Shown here in pieces: positions 1 through 5,689 of a DNA stretch of 7,740 bases. The notes beneath the pieces are model-generated. The model had not been told where the DNA came from, did not search any database, and saw only the letters and a program-made list of their open reading frames with translations. Made by a program: the position numbers and the translations under genes. Numbering within the stretch: the first letter of the stretch is position 1; each line of letters starts with the position of its first letter. Source of the stretch: Candidatus Cloacimonadota bacterium (GTDB lineage Bacteria; Muiribacteriota; UBA6191; JACPRK01); assembly GCA_021772705.1 (NCBI GenBank), contig JAJFLN010000845.1, positions 1-7,740 of the forward strand, in the 5' to 3' direction.

Positions 1-277
1 GTCTGATCAAGGGCCGTCATCTCATCCTGAGTCACCCGCTGCAGGGGCTCACCTTCAAGGGAACGGTTGGAATCGGAGTACCAGAGGCAGACCCAAGGCT
101 GACTGGGAGGTGCTTCTCGGTCCGCCAGAGGCCAACTACGAACTCCACCTCGTTGAGGAGGCAGCTCTCTTCAAACGGGCTGATGTTCTGCCGGACCCTC
201 TTGCTGCCTGGTAGCTCAATCAGTCTGACCGGTTCTGTTTCAGATCTGATCCACCATCGAACACGCTTTCCTGCCAT
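1..277 (-). pseudogene. Small hypothetical gene, frameshifted, 3' end outside the window
   Basis: I do not recognise this protein. On the minus strand a frame starting at ATG 277 (MAGKRVRWW...) has high-GC third positions down to about position 100 (...FVVGLWRTEKHLPVS). After that, the same frame turns to AT-rich third positions and stops at 32-34. A second frame, shifted by one base, then looks coding (PWVCLWYSDSNRSLEGEP..., then LQRVTQDEMTALDQ) and stays open to position 1. Joining the two would need one extra base near 92-110, where the plus strand reads cccaaggctgactggg. I infer a one-base deletion in a real gene, or an assembly error. No canonical -1 slippery heptamer is visible there. 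An in-frame ATG at 346 would add 23 residues of poor coding character. No good Shine-Dalgarno sequence decides the start. The gene lies downstream of the tRNA-Leu terminator on the same strand. Confidence 0.5.
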
Positions 278-361
278 CACCTTTTCATCACCCGAGCACC
301 CGGAAATCGGGCTGACACCTGGGGAAATGGGACGGGAGTGCCACACGAAGGCGGCACAGCG

Positions 362-390
362 AAAAACCAGAGAAGCCTGTGGCTCTCTGG
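362..390 (-). terminator. Intrinsic terminator of the tRNA-Leu gene
   Basis: Read on the minus strand, CCAGAG-AGCC-ACA-GGCT-T-CTCTGG forms a ten-base-pair stem with one bulged T and a three-base loop (367-390). It is followed directly by five T residues (362-366). It begins 7 bases past the encoded CCA end of the tRNA, the expected place for a Rho-independent terminator of a single-gene tRNA transcript. Confidence 0.9.
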
Positions 391-397
391 AATTTCG

Positions 398-484
398 TGG
401 TGCCGCGGAGCGGACTCGAACCGCTAAGCCCTTTCGAGCACATGCACCTCAAGCATGCGTGTCTACCAATTTCACCACCGCGGC
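398..484 (-). tRNA. tRNA-Leu, anticodon GAG
   Basis: This is a complete 87-base class II tRNA with encoded CCA (398-400). The acceptor stem pairs GCCGCGG (5' end, 478-484) with CCGCGGC (402-408), and the discriminator base is A (401), as expected for leucine tRNAs. The anticodon stem is CATGC/GCATG around the loop TTGAGGT (446-452), giving anticodon GAG (448-450), which reads CUC and CUU codons. The D arm has the GGTGGTGAAATTGGTAGACAC pattern typical of bacterial tRNA-Leu. A long variable arm (TGCTC-GAAA-GGGC) and a T arm with GGTTCGAGTCC follow. No base of the cloverleaf looks damaged. It has its own promoter and terminator and so appears to be a single-gene transcription unit. Confidence 0.97.
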
Positions 485-508
485 ACGGTGGAACCAAAGA
501 GGACGGGT

Positions 509-537
509 AAAGTAACGTCTGAGAGCCGAGGTGTCAA
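509..537 (-). promoter_or_regulatory. Sigma70-type promoter for tRNA-Leu
   Basis: On the minus strand a perfect -35 box TTGACA (532-537) is followed by a 17-base spacer and a -10-like TACTTT (509-514, three of six consensus bases). A start site about seven bases downstream would give a leader of roughly 18 bases before the mature tRNA 5' end at 484. The ideal -35 and spacing make this convincing despite the weak -10. Confidence 0.65.
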
Positions 538-661
538 GAGGCATGGCCTCGATTCGGGGCGACGAGGAACCGGCCAGATGACTGCGCCTCCGCCGTCGCC
601 CGGGGGCCCCGATTCTGGTCCCGCTGCGCGGCTGCCCGCAGGCGGTTAGACTGGCTCCAGC

Positions 662-1552
662 ATGCTGGCCACTGCCAATCAGCGACGGGGCGGAAAGACA
701 CGGCGCGAAGGACCTGGGCCCTGTGAACGGTGCCGGAAGACCGCCCCGGCCAGGCTCCGGTGCCCCGGCTGCGATTACCACATCTGCGAGGAGTGCCGGG
801 AGCGGGGGACCGAGACGATCCGGTGCCGAAAGTGCGTGATTGCCAGGCAGAAGTGCCACCTGTGCCGGTTGGGATTCGATCCCGTCGATCACGGGGATAT
901 CATGGCCAAGAACCCCGTGGCGCATCGGTGCAAGGTCTGCGGGGAGCCGACTTGCCGGAGCTGTGGTGAGTCGGTCTGGACCTTTGCCGACGCGGAAGAG
1001 CCCCTCCGTATCAGGTGCCAGGAGCAGGGCATCGAGAACGCCACGAAGGTCACGGACATCGAATGGCTGGGGAAGATGCAAGGCCTCCGAAGCCTGACCC
1101 TGATGGACCTGAAGCGGTTGAGAGACCTGACTCCCCTGGGACAGCTCACTGATCTGGAGGCCCTGGCCGTGGCCGGCGGGATCTGGAACCGGATGAAGGT
1201 CGAGTCGCTGGCCCCGCTGGGAAAGCTGTCGCGAGTCAGGTACCTCCACATCACCAACCTGCAACCTGATGACCGCTCCCTGGCCCCCCTGACTGACATG
1301 GCATCCCTGGAGGAACTGGACTGCGGCAACCTGTTTTCGATGGACCAGTTCGCCGCCATGGCCCACCGGCGCCCGGAGGTCCGATGCACCTGGTTTCAGC
1401 CCTTCATGGCCATGCCTGGCCTGCCCTGCCGGCGCTGCGGCCGGGATCGCCAGGTGATGCTGACCGGCCTGCGAAAGCCCACTCTCTGTTCAGCCTGCGA
1501 CGCCGACAAGCTCGCCCGCCACATCGAGCAATTCGAGTCCCTGAAGCAGTAA
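662..1552 (+). CDS. Zinc-finger / leucine-rich-repeat / zinc-ribbon protein
   Basis: This 296-residue cytoplasmic protein has no signal peptide or membrane segment. The N-terminal ~100 residues hold regularly spaced CxxC pairs: C21/C24, C34/C37, C42/C45, C55/C58, C65/C68, C90/C93 and C98/C101, plus H40 and H88. The spacing resembles B-box/RING-like or chained zinc-ribbon modules that bind several zinc ions. Residues ~125-235 are leucine-rich repeats of the internalin-like type (IEWLGKMQGLRSLTL, LTPLGQLTDLEALAV, LAPLGKLSRVRYLHI, LAPLTDMASLEELDC). A last zinc ribbon uses C256/C259 and C276/C279. Zinc binding and a protein-binding role for the repeats are inferred from motifs; no substrate or pathway can be named. 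The ATG at 662 was chosen because the zinc module follows at once; no Shine-Dalgarno sequence is visible. It is divergent from tRNA-Leu and has no operon partner. Confidence 0.85.
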   Translation: MLATANQRRGGKTRREGPGPCERCRKTAPARLRCPGCDYHICEECRERGTETIRCRKCVIARQKCHLCRLGFDPVDHGDIMAKNPVAHRCKVCGEPTCRSCGESVWTFADAEEPLRIRCQEQGIENATKVTDIEWLGKMQGLRSLTLMDLKRLRDLTPLGQLTDLEALAVAGGIWNRMKVESLAPLGKLSRVRYLHITNLQPDDRSLAPLTDMASLEELDCGNLFSMDQFAAMAHRRPEVRCTWFQPFMAMPGLPCRRCGRDRQVMLTGLRKPTLCSACDADKLARHIEQFESLKQ

Positions 1553-1569
1553 TCCCGCAGCCCCCCCTC

Positions 1570-1648
1570 CACGTCTCCCCCGGTAAAATGGGAGTCCAGA
1601 GGGGCTGGCCCCTTTGGCAGGGCCCGGGACAGCGTCCCGGCTCAAATC
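1570..1648. repeat. Structured intergenic repeat, copy 1
   Basis: This ~79 bp unit begins cacgtctcccccgg and ends cggctcaaatc. It matches the unit at 1663-1742 with one indel and a few substitutions. It can fold into several hairpins: CTCCC/GGGAG near the start, GGCCC/GGGCC around ctttggca, and CCGGGAC-agc-GTCCCGG (1624-1640). It lies 18 bases after the zinc-finger/LRR stop codon. No T tract follows the last hairpin, so it is not a standard terminator. Its general layout (ggagtccag, a GC hairpin, ctttggcaggg, a GC hairpin) resembles intergenic repeats I have met in unrelated bacteria; that comparison is from memory. Confidence 0.8.
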
Positions 1649-1662
1649 AATCCCCCCTTCCC

Positions 1663-1742
1663 CACGCCTCCCCCGGTCAAAACGGGAGTCCAGAGGAACT
1701 GGCCCCTTTGGCAGGGCCCGGAACAGCGTCCCGGCTCAAATC
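1663..1742. repeat. Structured intergenic repeat, copy 2
   Basis: This second direct copy (80 bp) lies 14 bases after the first. The ctggcccctttggcagggcc core is identical. The last hairpin carries a g-to-a change (ccggaacagcgtcccgg) that introduces one mismatch, so the two copies are diverging. It ends 69 bases before the PLP enzyme start codon, so it may lie within or just upstream of that gene's promoter region. Confidence 0.8.
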
Positions 1743-1799
1743 CTGGCCCGAGGATTGCGGCGTATGCCGTCGGGGGTGTTTTGACTGAAGAGACCGACG

Positions 1800-1806
1800 A
1801 GGAGGA
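1800..1806 (+). promoter_or_regulatory. Strong Shine-Dalgarno site of the PLP enzyme gene
   Basis: AGGAGGA ends five bases before the ATG at 1812. It is the strongest ribosome binding site in the window and fixes the start codon. Confidence 0.85.
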
Positions 1807-1811
1807 CTGTC

Positions 1812-3137
1812 ATGTCCCGGCATTTCTGGTACGACGAGTGGCGAGAGAAGAAGGATCGGTATGCCCGGACGGATGAGCCCTTCCTGGACGCGGATCGATT
1901 CCATTCGATCGCTGCGGGTACGGGGCTTCCGGCGATCCATCAGACCTCGACATTTCCGTTCCAGAGTGTCACTGATGGGGCGCAGCGGTTCCTGGGAACC
2001 TCGAAGAGCGGTGAGAAGCCCTTCGCTCGCATCTACACGCGGCTCGGGAATCCGACGACGGAGCATCTGGAGCGGGTGTTGTTCCGGCTGGAGTGTCAGC
2101 ACCTGATTGATGCGGCGCTGGCCGCGGATGAACGGGTGCCTTCCGTGGGCGTCCTGGCATGCTCCAGCGGGATGGCGGCCGTGAGCTGCGTCCTGTTGGG
2201 ACTGCTGGATTCGGGAGATGAGATTCTGGCCGGAAACGTATACGGCTGCACCGACAGCCTGCTGCGGACTCTGGAGAGCAAGTTCAAGATGACCACCCGC
2301 TGGGTGGATCTGACCCGGGTGGAAGAGGTGGAGGCAGCTCTGAAGGCACACCCACGAATCATTGCGATCTATCTGGAGTCGCCGGATAATCCGACGCTGG
2401 CCATCTCGGATCTCAGGGCCATCGGGAGACTGGCTGACCAGTACAGGATACCGCTGGTGGTGGACAACACCTTCGCCAACCCGTACCTGCAACAGCCGTT
2501 CCGGCTCGGGGCGGACATCGTGGTCCACAGCCTGACGAAGTACGTCAACGGCCACTCGGCCTCGATTGCCGGCTGCATCCTGGGGCCCTGGAACTTCATG
2601 CAGACCGCCTGCTTCTCAATCTACAAGGACCTGGGACCGACGCCGAGCCCCTTCGATTCCTGGCTCAATTGTCTGTCGGTGCAGGACCTGGGACATCGGA
2701 CGGAGGCGATCTGCCGGAGCGCAGCGGAGCTGGCCGTCTTCCTGGCGGATCATCCCAGGGTCCATCGGGTCCACTATCCAGGATTGCCGGGTCACCCGAA
2801 CCATCGGATTGCCATGAGTCAGATGCGCAACGGGGGCGGCATGATCGCTTTCGAGCTGGAGGGGGGCATGAAGCCGGCCAGGAAACTGATGAACTTCTTC
2901 GCCCGGAAGGATACGCCGATGGAGCTGGCAGTGAGCCTCGGCTCGGCAGTGAGCTACATCCAGCACCCAGCGTCGATGACCCACGCAGGCGTGCCAGCGG
3001 AAGACCGCCGGGCCCGGGGCATCACGGATGACCTGGTCCGGTTCTCGGTTGGACTGGAGGGAGTGTCCACCCTCCGGGATGCCCTGATCCGAGGTCTGGA
3101 CCTGGCGTACGGGAAGAAGCAGCGCAATCGAGACTGA
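1812..3137 (+). CDS. Cys/Met-metabolism PLP-dependent enzyme (CGS/OAHS/MGL family)
   Basis: This 441-residue fold-type I PLP enzyme belongs to the trans-sulfuration superfamily. Those enzymes catalyse gamma- or beta-replacement or elimination on homocysteine, cystathionine, O-acyl-homoserine or methionine. Visible family residues are Y75 and R77 in YTRLGNPT (phosphate contact across the dimer), S118-S119-G120-M121, Y144 (stacks on the PLP ring), D218 in VVDNT (pyridine nitrogen) and S240/T242. K243 in HSLTKYVNGHS is the Schiff-base lysine, HPASMTH is at 385-391, and R410 in RFSVGLE binds the substrate carboxylate. The motif after the lysine is GHSASIAG, not the GHSD of cystathionine synthases/lyases or the GHG of sulfhydrylases, so the reaction cannot be assigned. 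The family is usually 380-430 residues; the surplus lies in an N-terminal extension and a segment near 98-112 before the SSGM motif. All catalytic residues are present. No met or cys gene flanks it. Confidence 0.93.
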   Translation: MSRHFWYDEWREKKDRYARTDEPFLDADRFHSIAAGTGLPAIHQTSTFPFQSVTDGAQRFLGTSKSGEKPFARIYTRLGNPTTEHLERVLFRLECQHLIDAALAADERVPSVGVLACSSGMAAVSCVLLGLLDSGDEILAGNVYGCTDSLLRTLESKFKMTTRWVDLTRVEEVEAALKAHPRIIAIYLESPDNPTLAISDLRAIGRLADQYRIPLVVDNTFANPYLQQPFRLGADIVVHSLTKYVNGHSASIAGCILGPWNFMQTACFSIYKDLGPTPSPFDSWLNCLSVQDLGHRTEAICRSAAELAVFLADHPRVHRVHYPGLPGHPNHRIAMSQMRNGGGMIAFELEGGMKPARKLMNFFARKDTPMELAVSLGSAVSYIQHPASMTHAGVPAEDRRARGITDDLVRFSVGLEGVSTLRDALIRGLDLAYGKKQRNRD

Positions 3138-3158
3138 GGCGCCTACTGCAGCGCCTTT
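3137..3158 (+). terminator. Weak terminator-like hairpin after the PLP enzyme gene
   Basis: AGGCGC (3137-3142) and GCGCCT (3151-3156) pair around an eight-base loop, overlapping the last base of the stop codon. Only a short T-rich tail (ttt, then ct) follows. The position is right but the stem is only six pairs and the T tract is poor, so efficiency is doubtful. Confidence 0.4.
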
Positions 3159-3223
3159 CTGACGCAAGAGACCGGTGGAACCCTCCTCGGTCTTCTCGAG
3201 GGTGGCCAGGACAGCCTTCTCGT

Positions 3224-3417
3224 TAGAACCCGCGCAAGAATAACTACGCAGTTTCGCATCCCATCTTCAGGCCATCTTCGGCCGCTTCTCAATCGCGGAA
3301 TCCTCGACGTCGCCCACGACGCCTCCGGTCCCGCTCTCTCGAACCAGCCGAATCTGACCCAAATCTGGGCGCGACTTCTGTGCATTTATTCTTGCGCGGC
3401 CCCTTAGCGGTTCTCTT
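3224..3417. repeat. MITE-like element bounded by inverted repeats
   Basis: CCGCGCAAGAATAA at 3230-3243 recurs as its exact reverse complement at 3386-3399, pointing inward. Similarity continues inward at a lower level (both arms share T.C.CAG in register after the core). It also continues outward: AGAACC directly precedes the left core (3225-3230), and GGTTCT lies at 3409-3414 beyond a ten-base interruption on the right. The enclosed ~140 bases contain no convincing gene. A TTAG tetranucleotide lies just outside each core (3223-3226 and 3404-3407) and could be a target duplication, but four bases is weak evidence. A non-autonomous transposon remnant is the simplest reading. A long-range RNA structure between convergent genes is the alternative. 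Nothing else is identifiable in the 3138-3457 intergenic stretch. Confidence 0.5.
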
Positions 3418-3457
3418 GAGGACATGAACCGAGGCGACGTCCTCTCCGCGACAGGAG

Positions 3458-4495
3458 TCAGCTCTGGCCGGGCTGTCGAGTTCTGGACTCGCCGAAGATG
3501 TGATCGGCTTCGGCGATGAAGTGGCAGGCGACGAATTGCTCCTCGCCGATGTCGACCAGGGGGGGATCTTCGCTCCGGCACTTCTGAACGCGGGATGCCT
3601 CGGCCTGGGCCACGGGGCAGCGGGGGTGGAAACGGCAGCCCGGGGGGGCCTTGATGGGGCTTGGGACGTCTCCCTCCAGGATGATCCGCTTGGGATGGAC
3701 ATCGGGGTCGGGGATCGGCACGGCGGAGAGGAGCGCCCGGGTGTAGGGGTGCTTCGGCATGGCATAGAGCTTCTTCGCCGGGGCGATCTCCACGATCTTG
3801 CCCAGGTACATGACGGCCACTCTGTCACTGATGTGCTCCACGACGGAGAGGTTGTGAGCCACGAACAGGTAGGTCAGTCCCCGCCTCTTCTGCAATGCCT
3901 GCAGCAGGTTGATCACCTGGGCCTGGATTGATACGTCGAGGGCTGATACGGGCTCGTCGGCGACGATGAGCTCCGGCTCGATGGCCAGAGCCCGTGCGAT
4001 ACCGATGCGCTGGCGCTGGCCTCCGGAGAACTCGTGGGGATAGCGGCTGGCGTGCTCTTCCCGGAGACCCACTTCCTGCAGAAGGGCGACGACCTTCTTC
4101 CTCCGATCCACCTTGGTACCGATGCCGTGAATGACCAGGGGCTCCTCGATGATGTTGCCCACAGTCATCCTCGGGTTGAGGCTGGCGTAGGGGTCCTGGA
4201 AGATCATCTGCATGTTGCGGCGCATGTCGCGCATCTGGGAACGATCGAGCTCCACCAGATCCTTGTTCTTGAACCGGACGGAGCCGCCGGTTGGCTCCAG
4301 CAGCCGCAGGATGGTCCTGCCGGTGGTGGACTTGCCACAGCCGGACTCGCCCACCAGGCCTAAGGTCTCGCCCTGCTCGAGATAGAAGCTGACGCCGTCG
4401 ACGGCCTTGACCCAGGCCACGGGCCGGCTGAGGATGCCGCCGAAGATGGGAAAGTGTTTCTGGAGGTTGGTGACTTCCAGGAAGTGCTCGCTCAT
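3458..4495 (-). CDS. dppF: Oligopeptide/dipeptide ABC transporter ATPase, DppF/OppF type
   Basis: This 345-residue cytoplasmic ATPase is one of the two nucleotide-binding subunits of a peptide/nickel-family importer. In order: Walker A GESGCGKST (49-57), Q-loop Q100 in IFQDPYASLNPR, signature FSGGQRQR (156-163), Walker B LIVADE (176-181) with catalytic E181, D-loop SALD and switch H214. The C-terminal oligopeptide-transporter region has HPYTRALLSAVP and GCRFHPRCP. Four cysteines there (C287, C293, C306, C324) match the arrangement that binds a [4Fe-4S] cluster in some characterised Dpp/Opp ATPases; the cluster here is inferred. The start ATG overlaps the stop of the upstream ATPase gene (ATGA), so the two are translationally coupled; GGGAGAG upstream can serve as ribosome binding site. 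Substrate (peptide, nickel or other) cannot be read from the ATPase. Confidence 0.94.
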   Translation of the reverse strand: MSEHFLEVTNLQKHFPIFGGILSRPVAWVKAVDGVSFYLEQGETLGLVGESGCGKSTTGRTILRLLEPTGGSVRFKNKDLVELDRSQMRDMRRNMQMIFQDPYASLNPRMTVGNIIEEPLVIHGIGTKVDRRKKVVALLQEVGLREEHASRYPHEFSGGQRQRIGIARALAIEPELIVADEPVSALDVSIQAQVINLLQALQKRRGLTYLFVAHNLSVVEHISDRVAVMYLGKIVEIAPAKKLYAMPKHPYTRALLSAVPIPDPDVHPKRIILEGDVPSPIKAPPGCRFHPRCPVAQAEASRVQKCRSEDPPLVDIGEEQFVACHFIAEADHIFGESRTRQPGQS

Positions 4496-5658
4496 TCTGT
4501 CTCTCCCATGTCTTCGCCTGCCTTGAGCATCTTCCGGCGGATCTCATCGGAGACACTCGCGTCCTGTTTGTCTTCGTACAGCCAGCATCGAGCGGAATGG
4601 CCCGGCTCTTCCTTGATCTGAATCAAGGGTGGTTCCTCGTTCTCGCACTTCTCGTGGGCCAGGGGGCAGCGGTTGATGAAGCGGCATCCCTTGGGAAAGT
4701 TGAAGGGACTGGGAACGGTTCCCTTGATGACACAGAGCTTCTCGCCGTGGCGATCGACCCGAGGGATGGAGGCGAGCAGCCCCGTGGTGTAGGGGTGCTT
4801 GGGGCTCTTGAAGAGCTGCCGTGAGCTGGCTTCCTCCACGACGCGGCCGGCGTACATCACGTTGACCCGGTGGGCCATCTCGGCGATGACGGCCAGGTCG
4901 TGGGTGATGAGGATGATGGAGGTGTTGAGCCGTTCCTGCAGTTTCTTCATCAGCTCCAGGATCTGGGCCTGGATGGTCACGTCGAGAGCCGTGGTCGGCT
5001 CGTCAGCGATGATCAGCTGAGGGTCGCAGGCCAGGGCCATGGCAATCATGATCCTCTGTCGCATGCCGCCGGAGAACTGATGGGGGTAGTCGTCAAGGCG
5101 CTCCCGGGAGGCGGGAATGCCGACGAGCTCCATCATCTCCACGGCTCGTTCCCGGGCCTCGTGCTTGCCGAGCTTCATGTGGAGCCGGATACCCTCGGTG
5201 ATCTGATCCCCGATGGTGAAGACCGGATTGAGACTGGTCATTGGCTCCTGGAAGATCATGGAGATCTTGTTGCCCCGGACCTTGCGCATCTGGTCTTCCG
5301 GCAGCTTCAGCAGGTCCCGGCCCTCGAAGATGATCTCGCCCCGGACGGTCTTGCCGGGCGGGTTGGGGATCAGGCGCATGATCGAAAGGGAGGTGACGCT
5401 TTTGCCGCAGCCCGATTCGCCGACGATTCCGAGTACCTCGCGGCGACGGATGTAGAAGTTCACGTCGTCGACGGCCTTGCCCACTCCCTCTTCACCGTAG
5501 AAGTAGGTGCAGAGGTTCTTGACCTCGAGAGTGACTTCACCGAGTTCGGCCTCCGGGGCCGGTGACTTCACGTCCGTGATGTGGCTCCCCACGGGAGGAG
5601 CGCCGGCGCCCAGGGTGGCATCGGGGATCTCGGGCTTCCAGAGTTCGTCTTTCGTCAC
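4492..5658 (-). CDS. dppD: Oligopeptide/dipeptide ABC transporter ATPase, DppD/OppD type
   Basis: This 388-residue ATPase is the partner of the downstream DppF-type subunit. Motifs: Walker A GESGCGKS (80-87), Q-loop Q137 in IFQEPMTSLNP, signature FSGGMRQR (195-202), Walker B LIIADE (215-220) with catalytic E220, D-loop TALD and switch H253. The C-terminal region shows HPYTTGLLASIPR, GTVPSP and CRFINRCPLAHEKC, with C325, C331, C338 and C358 as likely [4Fe-4S] ligands by analogy with characterised family members. About 42 residues precede the ABC domain (TLEVKNLC), longer than usual, and ~25 charged residues follow the last cysteine; both tails are unlike E. coli DppD and of unknown role. The start codon is GTG at 5658, preceded by GAGAGGAC as ribosome binding site. 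It lies 31 bases after the binding-protein gene, and its stop overlaps the dppF start by four bases. Confidence 0.94.
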   Translation of the reverse strand: MTKDELWKPEIPDATLGAGAPPVGSHITDVKSPAPEAELGEVTLEVKNLCTYFYGEEGVGKAVDDVNFYIRRREVLGIVGESGCGKSVTSLSIMRLIPNPPGKTVRGEIIFEGRDLLKLPEDQMRKVRGNKISMIFQEPMTSLNPVFTIGDQITEGIRLHMKLGKHEARERAVEMMELVGIPASRERLDDYPHQFSGGMRQRIMIAMALACDPQLIIADEPTTALDVTIQAQILELMKKLQERLNTSIILITHDLAVIAEMAHRVNVMYAGRVVEEASSRQLFKSPKHPYTTGLLASIPRVDRHGEKLCVIKGTVPSPFNFPKGCRFINRCPLAHEKCENEEPPLIQIKEEPGHSARCWLYEDKQDASVSDEIRRKMLKAGEDMGETE

Positions 5659-5689
5659 GTTGGTCGTCCTCTCTTCGTTCCGGCAGGAA

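Noticed and set aside
92..110. Programmed -1 ribosomal frameshift in the left-edge gene
   Set aside because: No X XXY YYZ slippery heptamer or clear downstream structure is present, so mutation or sequence error is more likely.
449..1366. A 305-codon minus-strand open frame opposite the zinc-finger/LRR gene
   Set aside because: It is antisense to a protein with clear repeated motifs, overlaps the tRNA and its promoter, and its translation has no recognisable domain. High GC content makes such frames common.
1743..1811. Riboswitch or sigma70 promoter in front of the PLP enzyme gene
   Set aside because: A TTGACT occurs near 1780 but no -10 box lies at the right distance, and the 69 bases are too short for a SAM riboswitch; only a four-to-five-pair hairpin (cggcgtatgccg) is visible.
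1677..2555. A 292-codon minus-strand open frame opposite the PLP enzyme gene
   Set aside because: The plus strand has full family motifs and a strong ribosome binding site; this is its shadow.
3418..3444. Terminator hairpin for the transporter operon (GAGGAC/GTCCTC)
   Set aside because: The six-pair stem has a 15-base loop and no T tract follows on the minus strand.
3143..3581. Short minus-strand frames in and beside the convergent intergenic region
   Set aside because: Their translations are arginine- and serine-rich without motifs, partly overlap the dppF-like gene in another frame and cross the inverted repeat.
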